This document shows, piece by piece, positions 1 to 6,414 of a DNA stretch of 8,249 bases. The notes under the pieces were generated by a model. The model was not told the origin of the DNA and did no database searches. It saw only the letters and a list, made by a program, of their open reading frames with translations. Within the stretch, counting starts at the first letter, position 1; each line of letters starts with the position of its first letter. Source of the stretch: Pseudolachnospira sp964507035 (GTDB taxonomy: Bacteria > Bacillota > Clostridia > Lachnospirales > Lachnospiraceae); the NCBI GenBank assembly GCA_964507035.1, contig CAZDOQ010000068.1, forward strand, positions 1 through 8,249, in the 5' to 3' direction. The translations under genes were made by a program, and so were the position numbers.

Positions 1-913
1 TCCGGATCCATCTCCGGGCCGTCTCCTCATCCTGGAGAATCTGCTCTTTCAATTCCTCCATGGAGCCAAACTTTCTCTCCGGCCGCAGAAAATCCAGGAA
101 TTCCACCTTTGCTTCCTGTCCGTACACATCCTGTTGAAAATCAAACAGATAGGTTTCCACCCCCACCGGCCGTTCTCCGTCTATGGTGGGTTTGCGCCCC
201 ACGTTGGCCACGCCGTAGTAGAGGCCGTCCAAAATCCGGATCCGGGCCACATACACCCCGGACTTGGGCATCAGCTGCTCCCCCGGCGCCCTCTGATTGA
301 TGGTGGGGACCCCCAGCGTGCGGCCCAGCTGCCGCCCGTGGACCACCGGTCCCCGGACGCCGTAGTCATAGCCCAGCATCCGGTTGGCCTCCCGAATCTG
401 TCCCTGGCGCAGACAGTCCTTAATCCGGGAACTGCTCACCGCCTCCTGCCGGTACATCTCCTTCTCCACCACCGTCAGATGGTAGCCCAGAGACGCCGCC
501 ATCTCCCGGAGCAATCCCACGTTTCCCCGGCCTCCATAGCCAAAATGACAGTCCGGCCCCACCACGATCTCCGCAGCCCGGCACTGGCGTACCAGTACAT
601 CCCGCAGGAAATCCAGGGGCTGCATCCTGCGGATGGCATCGGTAAAGGGATATTCCACCAGTACGTCCGCTTCCATCTCTTTCGCCAGGCGCACCTTTTC
701 CTCCCGGGTGGTCAGGCAGTCTCCGGTGCTGCCGGACAGAAAGCTCTGGGGGGAGGTGGCAAAGGTAAACACCAGCAGATCCCGTCCTTCCCGGAGGGCG
801 GCCGCCTGGCGCATCAGCTTCCGGTGTCCCCGGTGAAAGCCGTCAAACTTTCCCAGCGTCACCACCGTATCCTTCTCCTGCCGGATGTCCGTTGTTCCAT
901 GAATATATCTCAC
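1..913 (-). CDS. ribF: Bifunctional riboflavin kinase / FMN adenylyltransferase (FAD synthetase), 3' end cut by window edge
   Basis: RibF phosphorylates riboflavin to FMN and then adenylates FMN to FAD in the cytoplasm. The frame gives 304 residues with no stop before the window edge; family members are usually about 305-320, so only a few C-terminal residues should be missing. The N-terminal nucleotidyltransferase domain (about 1-180) shows GKFDGFHRGH at 21-30, the HxGH-type ATP site, and SSSRI at 160-164. The C-terminal riboflavin kinase domain (about 185-300) shows GRTLGVPTIN at 197-206, VGRKPT at 238-243, and the ETYLFDF segment with the presumed catalytic Glu253. The start is GTG: its bases overlap the truB stop as GTGA (910-913), and AGGAGG at 923-928 lies 9 nt upstream. 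The overlap implies translational coupling to truB. Plus-strand frames here are shadows. Identity is essentially certain from the motifs and the truB-ribF pairing. Confidence 0.96.
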   Translation of the reverse strand, partial: MRYIHGTTDIRQEKDTVVTLGKFDGFHRGHRKLMRQAAALREGRDLLVFTFATSPQSFLSGSTGDCLTTREEKVRLAKEMEADVLVEYPFTDAIRRMQPLDFLRDVLVRQCRAAEIVVGPDCHFGYGGRGNVGLLREMAASLGYHLTVVEKEMYRQEAVSSSRIKDCLRQGQIREANRMLGYDYGVRGPVVHGRQLGRTLGVPTINQRAPGEQLMPKSGVYVARIRILDGLYYGVANVGRKPTIDGERPVGVETYLFDFQQDVYGQEAKVEFLDFLRPERKFGSMEELKEQILQDEETARRWIR

Positions 914-1803
914 TGGGAGTTTCCTCCTAAAAAGAAGATTTTTCTGGGCCGCAGTTTTCCCTCCTCCGGGGCATAGGTATAGATTCCCACAAAACGGCCC
1001 TGGGCATCCTGCACCCGGTATTCTTCCGCCGGAAGAAGCCCCTGCGCCGGCAGCGGATTGCCATTTTGGAGAAGCTTTTCCTGCTCCGGGCCGCACCGGT
1101 ACACCGGAAGGCCGGAAAAGACCTTCTCCACCGGCAATAGCCGCTCCTTCAGGGTCCCTGCATCCCGCAGTGACTCCACCTGGGCCAAGGTCAGACTGTC
1201 CTCCACATGAAAAATGCCGGCGCGGGTCCGCACCAGCTTCTCCAGAGCAGCCCCGCAGCCCAGGGCCTGTCCTATATCATGGCAGAGGGTGCGGATATAG
1301 GTTCCCTTGGAGCAAGACACCGTCATCTCCACCCGGGGCCCCTCTATGCGGTGGATCTTTATGGAATAGATCTTCACCGGCCGTGGCTTTCTTTCCACCG
1401 TTTTTCCGGCCCGGGCCAGGTCGCAGAGTTTCTGCCCTCCCACTTTTAAGGCCGAATACATGGGCGGGATCTGCCGGTACGGCCCCACAAAAGAGAGCGC
1501 CTGCCGGCGGATCTCCTCCGGCCCCACCTCCACCTCCCGGCGGGAGAGCACCGTCCCGCTTACATCCTGGGTGTCCGTGGACATCCCCAGGAACATTTGC
1601 GTCCGGTACTCCTTGTCCGTATCCATCAGCATATCGCACAGCTTGGTGCCGCGGCCCAAGCACACGGGCAGCACCCCCTCCGCATCCGGATCCAGCGTAC
1701 CTGTGTGCCCAATTTTTTTCTGCCTGAGGATCCCCCGGAGCTTGGCCACCACGTCATGGGAGGTAAAGCCCTTTTCTTTATAGATATTCAGTATTCCATC
1801 CAT
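910..1803 (-). CDS. truB: tRNA pseudouridine(55) synthase TruB
   Basis: TruB isomerises U55 in the T-loop of elongator tRNAs to pseudouridine. The 297-residue protein has the usual family length. The N-terminal catalytic part carries GHTGTLDPDAEGVLP at 32-46; Asp38 in the GTLDP motif is the expected nucleophile and Tyr66 in KEYR is the conserved active-site tyrosine. QIPPMYSALK at 111-120 and KGTYIRTLCHDIG at 166-178 are the other hallmark TruB segments. Residues from about 245 to 297 fit the small PUA-like C-terminal RNA-binding domain. The ATG lies 9 nt after the nrnA stop, and its Shine-Dalgarno sequence (TAGGAA, 1810-1815) includes the nrnA TAG stop itself. Its own stop overlaps the ribF start by 4 nt. 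It is clearly part of the operon, and nothing looks broken. Confidence 0.98.
   Translation of the reverse strand: MDGILNIYKEKGFTSHDVVAKLRGILRQKKIGHTGTLDPDAEGVLPVCLGRGTKLCDMLMDTDKEYRTQMFLGMSTDTQDVSGTVLSRREVEVGPEEIRRQALSFVGPYRQIPPMYSALKVGGQKLCDLARAGKTVERKPRPVKIYSIKIHRIEGPRVEMTVSCSKGTYIRTLCHDIGQALGCGAALEKLVRTRAGIFHVEDSLTLAQVESLRDAGTLKERLLPVEKVFSGLPVYRCGPEQEKLLQNGNPLPAQGLLPAEEYRVQDAQGRFVGIYTYAPEEGKLRPRKIFFLGGNSQ
923..928 (-). promoter_or_regulatory. Ribosome binding site of ribF
   Basis: A perfect AGGAGG lies 9 nt before the GTG at 911-913, inside the last codons of truB. It decides the ribF start, which would otherwise be easy to miss because the codon is GTG and overlaps the truB TGA. Confidence 0.85.
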
Positions 1804-1809
1804 GCCTGA

Positions 1810-1815
1810 TTCCTA
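1810..1815 (-). promoter_or_regulatory. Ribosome binding site of truB built from the nrnA stop codon
   Basis: TAGGAA at 1810-1815 contains the TAG stop of nrnA (1813-1815) and lies 6 nt before the truB ATG. A ribosome terminating on nrnA would sit on this site, which suggests termination-reinitiation coupling. The match to the consensus is only moderate. Confidence 0.55.
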
Positions 1816-2778
1816 TTCCGCTGCTGCAAGCTGCTGCCGGACCTGCGCCGCCACCTGTTCCACCACCTGGGGCCATTCTCCCTGCAGGATACAGCCAGCA
1901 GCCCGCACGTGTCCGCCGCCGCCAAATCTCACGGCGATCCGGCTCACATCCACACCGCCGTTGGAGCGCATACTCACCTTCCACTCTTGGCGTTCCTCGT
2001 CCATTGTGTAGAGAAACACCGCCACCTTGACTCCCTCCGTCACCCGCAGCTGGTCCACAATTCCGTCCAGGTGCCGGGATTCCAGTCCCAGTTCCCGCAT
2101 ATCCTGAGCAGTCACCCGGCCGGCAATCAGCTGGCCGTCCAGCCAAAGCCTGGCAGAATCCAGCGCCCGGCCCAGGACTTTGTTCTGGGCAAAGGTTTTC
2201 TTGTAGAATGTCTCATCTATGATATAAGAAGGGGAAACGCCCTTTTCCAGCAGTTCCCCTGCCACCTCCATGGTGCGCCGGGTGGTGCTGGAATGCTTGA
2301 ACACACCGGTATCATGAACGATCCCCAAAAACAGGCAGGCCGCAGTGGCCTGATCCACCTGATCCGGTTCCAGCAGGCCATACAGCACCTCGCAGGCAGA
2401 ACTGGCGTCCGCCTGGATCACATACTCGTCGCCAAACCCTTGATTGGTAATGTGATGGTCCACACAGACCCTTTTGTGAGCCTGGTCAAAATACTTGGCC
2501 GCCGGGCCCAGACGTTCCCGTTCTCCGCAGTCCATTACAAAACACAAGTCGTAGGGAGAAAGGTCCGGGAACTGGTGGTCCACCTCCAAAGCCCCCTGCA
2601 GAAAGGAAAAATTTTCCGAGAAAGGTTCCAGGTACACCTGCGGCTGGATCTCCGGCCGGACCTTCCGCAGGTAATTGTAAAGCCCCAGGCAGGAACCCAC
2701 ACAGTCCCCGTCCGGATGTATATGCCCCAGAATGCAGACCCGGTCCGCTCCTGTCAGTACCTCCTCAATCCGTCTCAT
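1813..2778 (-). CDS. nrnA: DHH/DHHA1 phosphoesterase, bifunctional oligoribonuclease / pAp phosphatase (NrnA type)
   Basis: NrnA-family enzymes use Mn2+ to degrade 2-5 nt RNAs and to dephosphorylate 3'-phosphoadenosine 5'-phosphate in the cytoplasm. The 321-residue protein has the standalone DHH-DHHA1 layout with no membrane segment and no sensor domain. DHH motifs in order are HIHPDGDCVGS (His19, Asp23, Asp25), MDCGE (Asp83), VDHHITN (Asp107, His108, His109) and GIVHDTG (Asp156). The DHHA1 glycine motif FGGGGHVRAAG is at 285-295. All metal ligands are present, so it should be active. The ATG lies inside the end of rbfA (14-nt overlap) with GGGAGG at 2784-2789, 5 nt upstream. Its position between rbfA and truB is typical of Clostridia; B. 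subtilis keeps nrnA elsewhere. Related subfamilies hydrolyse pApA or c-di-AMP, so the physiological substrate could differ, but the fold is not in doubt. Confidence 0.93.
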   Translation of the reverse strand: MRRIEEVLTGADRVCILGHIHPDGDCVGSCLGLYNYLRKVRPEIQPQVYLEPFSENFSFLQGALEVDHQFPDLSPYDLCFVMDCGERERLGPAAKYFDQAHKRVCVDHHITNQGFGDEYVIQADASSACEVLYGLLEPDQVDQATAACLFLGIVHDTGVFKHSSTTRRTMEVAGELLEKGVSPSYIIDETFYKKTFAQNKVLGRALDSARLWLDGQLIAGRVTAQDMRELGLESRHLDGIVDQLRVTEGVKVAVFLYTMDEERQEWKVSMRSNGGVDVSRIAVRFGGGGHVRAAGCILQGEWPQVVEQVAAQVRQQLAAAE

Positions 2779-3157
2779 TCCCGCCTCCCGTCTGATCCGA
2801 CTCCTGACCTTCCATCAGCTTCTCAATTTTCCGGGACATCTCCACGCCGTAGGCAATGGACTGATCCCATATAAACCGGATCTCCGGCGTATTTCTCAGA
2901 TTCAGATTCCGGGCCAGCTGGCTGCGGATGAATCCTTCTGCGTTCTTCAAGCCCGCCAGTGTCTCTTGGGCCTGGGCTTCATCTCCCAAAACGCTGATAT
3001 AGGCCTTGCAGGTCTTTAGGTCCGGCGCCACCGTCACGGAGATGACGCTGACCAGCGGGGAAATCCGCGGGTCCTTCACCTGGTTCCGGATGATCCCGCT
3101 CAGCTCCCGCTGTACCTCACTGTTGATCCGGACATTTTTGATGCTGTTCTTTCTCAT
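2765..3157 (-). CDS. rbfA: 30S ribosome-binding factor RbfA
   Basis: RbfA binds the 30S subunit near the 5' end of 16S rRNA (helix 1) during late maturation and cold adaptation. From the chosen ATG the protein has 130 residues, the usual size. The single KH-like domain is recognisable: RINSEVQREL near the N-terminus (10-19), VKDPRISPLVSVISVTV (27-43), and the variant helix-kink-helix with Ala73-Glu74-Gly75 in place of GxxG, followed by LARNLNLRNTPEIRF (81-95). The frame is also open to a GTG at 3170-3172, adding MRSKS, but ATG at 3155-3157 has GAGGAG 7 nt upstream while the GTG has only hairpin sequence before it, so I chose the ATG. A 59-nt gap with a strong hairpin separates it from infB, and its last 14 nt overlap nrnA. 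The tail after about residue 115 is polar and probably disordered. Confidence 0.96.
   Translation of the reverse strand: MRKNSIKNVRINSEVQRELSGIIRNQVKDPRISPLVSVISVTVAPDLKTCKAYISVLGDEAQAQETLAGLKNAEGFIRSQLARNLNLRNTPEIRFIWDQSIAYGVEMSRKIEKLMEGQESDQTGGGNETD
2784..2789 (-). promoter_or_regulatory. Ribosome binding site of nrnA, inside rbfA
   Basis: GGGAGG lies 5 nt before the nrnA ATG and within the rbfA coding region, whose TGA stop (2765-2767) is 14 nt into nrnA. This supports translational coupling of the two genes. Confidence 0.7.
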
Positions 3158-3164
3158 GCTCTTA

Positions 3165-3170
3165 CTCCTC
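3165..3170 (-). promoter_or_regulatory. Ribosome binding site of rbfA (decides the ATG start)
   Basis: GAGGAG lies 7 nt before the ATG at 3155-3157. The upstream in-frame GTG (3170-3172) overlaps this site and so cannot use it. The base of the upstream hairpin is only 3 nt away, so its folding could affect access to the site. Confidence 0.8.
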
Positions 3171-3173
3171 ACC

Positions 3174-3199
3174 CCCGCCAGCGCCCTGGGCCTGGCGGG
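3174..3199 (-). other. GC-rich hairpin in the infB-rbfA intergenic gap
   Basis: On the transcript, CCCGCCAG (3192-3199) pairs perfectly with CTGGCGGG (3174-3181), giving 8 bp of which 7 are G-C. The 10-nt loop can add three more inner pairs (GCC with GGC around a 3-nt CAG loop) with one bulged base. No U-run follows, so it is not a standard intrinsic terminator. It lies 17 nt after the infB stop and 3 nt before the rbfA ribosome binding site, in the only sizeable intergenic gap of the operon. A role in mRNA processing, 3'-end protection of the infB message or control of rbfA translation is inference. Confidence 0.7.
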
Positions 3200-3216
3200 A
3201 AACCGGCGTCGGAAAA

Positions 3217-5817
3217 TCAGGTGCGGGGCACCTCCACCATCATATACGCCTCGATGGTGTCGTCCTCCTTCAGGTCGTTGAATTTATCAAACACCAGCCC
3301 GCACTCATAGCCGGCAGCCACTTCTTTCACGTCATCCTTAAATCGCTTCAAGGAGACCAGAGGACCGTCGTAGAGCTGTTCTCCGTCCCGGCTGATCCGG
3401 CAGCTGCAGCCCCGGACAAACTTGCCATCCATGACAAAGGTGCCTGCAATGGTTCCCACGCCGGAGGCCTTGAAGGTCTGACGGACCACGCCGTGGCCAA
3501 TGACCTGCTCCTCGAAGATGGGATCCAGCATACCCTTCATGGCCGCTTCCATATCCTCGATGGCCTGGTAAATCACTTTGTACAGCCGTACATCCACATG
3601 CTCCCGGTCCGCCGTGGCCTTGGCCGCCGCATCCATCCGCACGTTGAAGCCGATGATGATGGCGTTGGACACCGCCGCCAGAGAGACATCCGACTCGTTG
3701 ATGGTGCCCACGCCGCCGTGGATCACCTTCACCACCACCTCGTCGTTGGAGAGTTTCACCAGACTCTGCTTCACCGCTTCCACGGAGCCCTGCACATCTG
3801 CCTTGATCACCAGATCCAGTTCCTTCACATTGCCGGCCTGAATCTGGGAGAACAGATCGTCCAGAGACAGTTTGCCCTTGGTCTCGTCCAGCAGGGTCTT
3901 CTTGCTCTCCGCCACAAAGGTCTCCGCGTAGGTTCTGGCTTCCTTCTCGCTGTCCGTGGCCACCAGCACTTCCCCGGCGTTGGGCACATCGTTTAAGCCC
4001 AAAATTCCCACCGGCACGCTGGGGGTCGCTTCCTTGACCCGGCGTCCCCGATCGTCCATCATGGCACGGACCTTGCCGAAGCAGGGGCCCGCCGCCACCG
4101 TATCCCCCACGTGCAGGGTACCCTTTTGCACCAGCACCGTGGCCACCGGGCCTTTGCCCTTATCCAACTGCGCCTCAATGACCAGGCCTCTGGCGTTCCG
4201 GTTGGGGTTGGCCTTCAGCTCCCGCATTTCTGCCACCAGCAGGATCATCTCCAGCAGGGTGTCAATGCCCTCGCCGATTTTGGCGGACACCGGCACAAAG
4301 ATGTGCTTGCCGCCCCAGTCCTCCGGAACAATCTCATGCTCCGACAGTTCCTGCTTCACCCGCTCCACATTGGCGCCGGGCTTATCAATCTTGTTGATGG
4401 CCACAATGATCTCCACCCCTGCCGCCTTGGCATGGTTGATGGCTTCCACGGTCTGGGGCATCACGCCGTCATCCGCCGCCACCACCAGAATGGCAATATC
4501 TGTGGACTGGGCGCCCCGCATCCGCATGGCGGTGAAGGCCTCATGTCCCGGGGTATCCAGGAAGGTGATCTTTTGACCGTTGATGTCCACCACATACGCA
4601 CCCATGTGCTGGGTGATGCCGCCAGCCTCCCGGGCCGTCACATTGGTCTTGCGGATGGCGTCCAGCAGGGAGGTCTTGCCGTGGTCCACGTGACCCATAA
4701 CGCAGACCACCGGCGGCCGGGGCTTTAAGGACTCTTTCGGATCTTCCGTGGAATCCTTCAGCAGTTCCTCAATGACGTTGACCTTCTCCTCCTGCTCGGT
4801 GAGAACGTCAAACTCCACTGCGATATCCGCCGCCGTCTCATAGTCGATCTCCTGGTTCACCGTCACCACCTTGCCGGCCATGAACAGCTTTTTCACAATG
4901 ACGGAGGGCTGGATCTTCATCTTATCCGCCAGTTCCCGGATGGTCAGCTTCTCCGGCAGCACGATCATCTTGATCTCCGGCTCCACCGGCACCTGCTTCT
5001 GGGGCTTCTGGGGCCGGGTCAGATCCTTGTTGGATATCTGCTTGCCGCCGGGCCGTCTCAGCTCGTCGCTGTTCTTCTTGTCATACCGGTTGTTGTTCTT
5101 GGCGCCGCTGCCCTTGGAACTCTTGCCAGGCTTTGCCATGCCAAGGCCGCCAAAATCAGAACCGCCGCTGCGGGGCCGGTCTCCGCCGGGCCGTCCGCTT
5201 CCGGGTCGTCCGCCGCCCTGACCTCCATTTCCGTTTCCTCCGCGGTAACCGCCCTGGCCTCCATTTCCGCTTCCGGGGCGTCCGCCGCCCTGACCGCCGC
5301 TTCCGCTTCCTCCGCGGTAACCGCCCTGACCGCCGTTCCCGGGGCGTCCGCCGCTCTGCCCACCGGCCCGGGCGTTCCGCCGCTCATTGCTCCGGTTTCT
5401 GGCCGCAGCGGCAGCCCGGGACGCAGCCCGGTCCGCCTCCCGCACTTTCTCCATATCCACAAACCGGGGCCGGGGCGCTTCCTGCTTGACCCCCTGGGCC
5501 TTTCCCTCCGCCGGTTTCTCCGGGGCGGCAACCGTCTCCGACGGTTTTGTCTTGGCCTCCGCAGCCGTCTCCGACGGTTTAACCGCCGGTTTGGCAGGCG
5601 CTTTCGCCGCTTGCTTAGCCGGAGCCGACTTGGTCGCCGGTTTGGCAGGCGCCTTTTTCTGCATGCCCGCCGGCCGGGACTTCAGACTGTTCTGGGTGCT
5701 GTTCTGCTTCCGGAACACCGCCGTGATCTTCTTCTTTTTGGGTTCCCCCTCTCCGGTTTTCTCCGGAGCATTCTTTGGTTCCTTCCGAACTTCCTCTTTA
5801 TTCAAATCATTTTCCAT
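3217..5817 (-). CDS. infB: Translation initiation factor IF-2
   Basis: IF2 is the GTPase that places fMet-tRNA on the 30S subunit and promotes subunit joining. The protein has 866 residues. Residues 1-280 form a long low-complexity extension: a Lys/Ala/Pro-rich part, a basic/Ala-rich helix-like part (about 120-150), then a Gly/Arg/Gln-rich part with two 24-residue repeats (160-207). An IF2N-type domain follows (about 284-337). The G domain shows GHVDHGKT (375-382), Thr402 in switch I, DTPGHE (421-426), NKID (475-478) and SAK (511-513). Domains II, III and the C-terminal fMet-tRNA-binding domain complete it to VEVPRT. The frame is open to GTG at 5821-5823, but GGAGG (5826-5830) is 8 nt from ATG 5815-5817 and only 2 nt from the GTG, so the ATG is chosen. 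It overlaps ylxQ by 11 nt. All GTPase motifs are intact. Confidence 0.98.
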   Translation of the reverse strand: MENDLNKEEVRKEPKNAPEKTGEGEPKKKKITAVFRKQNSTQNSLKSRPAGMQKKAPAKPATKSAPAKQAAKAPAKPAVKPSETAAEAKTKPSETVAAPEKPAEGKAQGVKQEAPRPRFVDMEKVREADRAASRAAAAARNRSNERRNARAGGQSGGRPGNGGQGGYRGGSGSGGQGGGRPGSGNGGQGGYRGGNGNGGQGGGRPGSGRPGGDRPRSGGSDFGGLGMAKPGKSSKGSGAKNNNRYDKKNSDELRRPGGKQISNKDLTRPQKPQKQVPVEPEIKMIVLPEKLTIRELADKMKIQPSVIVKKLFMAGKVVTVNQEIDYETAADIAVEFDVLTEQEEKVNVIEELLKDSTEDPKESLKPRPPVVCVMGHVDHGKTSLLDAIRKTNVTAREAGGITQHMGAYVVDINGQKITFLDTPGHEAFTAMRMRGAQSTDIAILVVAADDGVMPQTVEAINHAKAAGVEIIVAINKIDKPGANVERVKQELSEHEIVPEDWGGKHIFVPVSAKIGEGIDTLLEMILLVAEMRELKANPNRNARGLVIEAQLDKGKGPVATVLVQKGTLHVGDTVAAGPCFGKVRAMMDDRGRRVKEATPSVPVGILGLNDVPNAGEVLVATDSEKEARTYAETFVAESKKTLLDETKGKLSLDDLFSQIQAGNVKELDLVIKADVQGSVEAVKQSLVKLSNDEVVVKVIHGGVGTINESDVSLAAVSNAIIIGFNVRMDAAAKATADREHVDVRLYKVIYQAIEDMEAAMKGMLDPIFEEQVIGHGVVRQTFKASGVGTIAGTFVMDGKFVRGCSCRISRDGEQLYDGPLVSLKRFKDDVKEVAAGYECGLVFDKFNDLKEDDTIEAYMMVEVPRT
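5197..5340 (-). repeat. Two tandem 72-bp repeats in infB coding a Gly/Gln/Arg-rich linker
   Basis: Copies 5269-5340 and 5197-5268 encode IF2 residues 160-183 and 184-207. The proteins differ only at two positions (Ser171/Asn195 and Ser173/Asn197), and by hand alignment the DNA differs at 9 of 72 bases. Each copy is built from two related 12-residue halves, GNGGQGGYRGG(S/N) and G(S/N)GGQGGGRPGS. A partial copy, GGQSGGRPG, precedes at residues 152-160. The unit is a multiple of three, so copy-number change would keep the frame. Confidence 0.9.
5532..5652 (-). repeat. Short direct repeats in the Lys/Ala/Pro linker of infB
   Basis: Two exact repeats lie in the linker coding region. A 16-bp repeat at 5532-5547 and 5565-5580 encodes KPSET twice (residues 80-84 and 91-95). 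An 18-bp repeat at 5584-5601 and 5635-5652 encodes APAKPA twice (56-61 and 73-78). Spacings of 33 and 51 bases keep the frame. They look like slippage or duplication products in an unconstrained linker. Confidence 0.75.
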
Positions 5818-6145
5818 GCTCACTACCTCCGTCTTGATTCCAGTCTTTCAGTTGTTCCTTGATCGCCCTCGCCAGGCCTTCATCCATCAGCGCCAGAGAA
5901 GCTCTCTCTCCCCGGCCAATGGCATGGCCCAGACTTTCCTTCTCTCCGAAAACAATCCAATCCGTATGGTAATAGACACACATATCCCGGAACATCTTTT
6001 TGGTATTGGCAGACGCATCCTCCGCCACCAACACCAGCTTGGCCCGGCGGCTTTTCACCGCCCGCTCGGTACAAAACTCCCCGCTCTCCACCATCCGGGC
6101 CCGGGCCGCCAACCCCAGGTATGCCATAGCCTTATTTTGCCGCAA
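5807..6145 (-). CDS. ylxQ: YlxQ, L7Ae-family ribosomal/K-turn RNA-binding protein
   Basis: This is a small L7Ae/L30e/S12e-family protein whose relatives bind kink-turn RNA; its exact target in bacteria is not well defined. The 112 residues cover the whole fold. The N-terminal segment LGLAARARMVESGE (10-23) and the strand AKLVLVAEDAS (35-45) match bacterial YlxQ, including the Arg-Ala-Arg variant of the first helix also found in Bacillus. The chosen TTG start gives MRQNK before the first helix, has GAGGAG about 10 nt upstream, and overlaps the ylxR stop by 14 nt. The alternative ATG at 6125-6127 would shorten the protein by six residues and has only a close AAGG. The 3' end overlaps infB by 11 nt and carries the infB ribosome binding site. 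Family assignment is firm; the start is moderately sure. Confidence 0.92.
   Translation of the reverse strand: MRQNKAMAYLGLAARARMVESGEFCTERAVKSRRAKLVLVAEDASANTKKMFRDMCVYYHTDWIVFGEKESLGHAIGRGERASLALMDEGLARAIKEQLKDWNQDGGSEHGK
5826..5830 (-). promoter_or_regulatory. Ribosome binding site of infB, inside ylxQ
   Basis: GGAGG lies within the last codons of ylxQ, 8 nt before ATG 5815-5817. The in-frame GTG at 5821-5823 is only 2 nt away, too close for it, which decides the infB start. Confidence 0.8.
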
Positions 6146-6410
6146 GAGACGCCCACTCCTCTCTCAACCGGTCGTATACTTCCTTGGGAACAGCCATCTT
6201 AAAGGACCGGTCCAGTCCCTTGGTCCGGATGGCCTTCTCTAGACATTCCTCCGAAGGGCAAAGATACGCGCCCCGGCCATTCCGCTTTCCGGTGGCGTCC
6301 AGCACAAACTCCCCTTCCGGAGTTTTGACCACCCGGATCATCTGCTTTTTTTCCTTCATGGCCCCGCAGCCGGTACAGGCACGCAGGGGCTGTTTTCGAA
6401 TGGTTCCCAC
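6132..6410 (-). CDS. ylxR: YlxR (DUF448) small RNA-binding protein, RnpM
   Basis: YlxR/RnpM is a small nucleic-acid-binding protein. The B. subtilis homologue has been reported to interact with RNase P RNA and modulate RNase P activity, and also linked to transcriptional effects. The 92-residue protein shows the family signatures RACTGCG (10-16), the IRVV strand (25-28), and GRGAYLCP (45-52). Four cysteines, Cys12, Cys15, Cys51 and Cys56, form a CxxC plus CxxxxC arrangement; I do not claim metal binding. The start is GTG at 6408-6410, with AAGGAG (6418-6423) 7 nt upstream and overlapping the end of nusA. It begins 4 nt after the nusA stop and overlaps the ylxQ start by 14 nt. Position between nusA and ylxQ is the standard Firmicute order. 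Confidence 0.95.
   Translation of the reverse strand: MGTIRKQPLRACTGCGAMKEKKQMIRVVKTPEGEFVLDATGKRNGRGAYLCPSEECLEKAIRTKGLDRSFKMAVPKEVYDRLREEWASLAAK
6156..6161 (-). promoter_or_regulatory. Ribosome binding site of ylxQ, inside ylxR
   Basis: GAGGAG on the transcript lies 10 nt before the TTG at 6143-6145, inside the ylxR coding region. It favours the TTG over the ATG six codons downstream. The spacing is at the long end of the normal range. Confidence 0.55.
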
Positions 6411-6414
6411 ACGC

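Noticed and set aside
134..976. A 280-residue plus-strand open frame opposite ribF
   Set aside because: The minus strand encodes a complete set of RibF motifs; the plus frame is rich in Pro, His and Gln without structure.
1909..2874. A 321-residue plus-strand open frame opposite nrnA and rbfA
   Set aside because: It mirrors the nrnA reading frame almost exactly in extent, as expected for an antisense shadow, and shows no protein family features.
3174..3199. The infB-rbfA hairpin as an intrinsic terminator
   Set aside because: Neither strand shows a U-run after the stem, and six of the operon's genes would lie wrongly placed if transcription normally stopped at or before this point; it is reported as a hairpin only.
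5136..5470. Internal IF2 starts (IF2-beta-like isoforms) at Met122 or Met227
   Set aside because: Neither internal ATG has a convincing Shine-Dalgarno sequence upstream, so alternative isoforms cannot be supported from sequence alone.
5133..5489. Plus-strand open frame with Arg/Phe repeats (FRFLRGNRP-like units)
   Set aside because: The repeats are the complement of the infB tandem repeats, not an independent repetitive protein.
5058..5531. Minus-strand alternate-frame open frame inside the infB repeat region
   Set aside because: It is a shifted reading of the Gly/Ala-rich repetitive infB sequence. Repetition and high GC keep several frames open, and there is no separate start signal.
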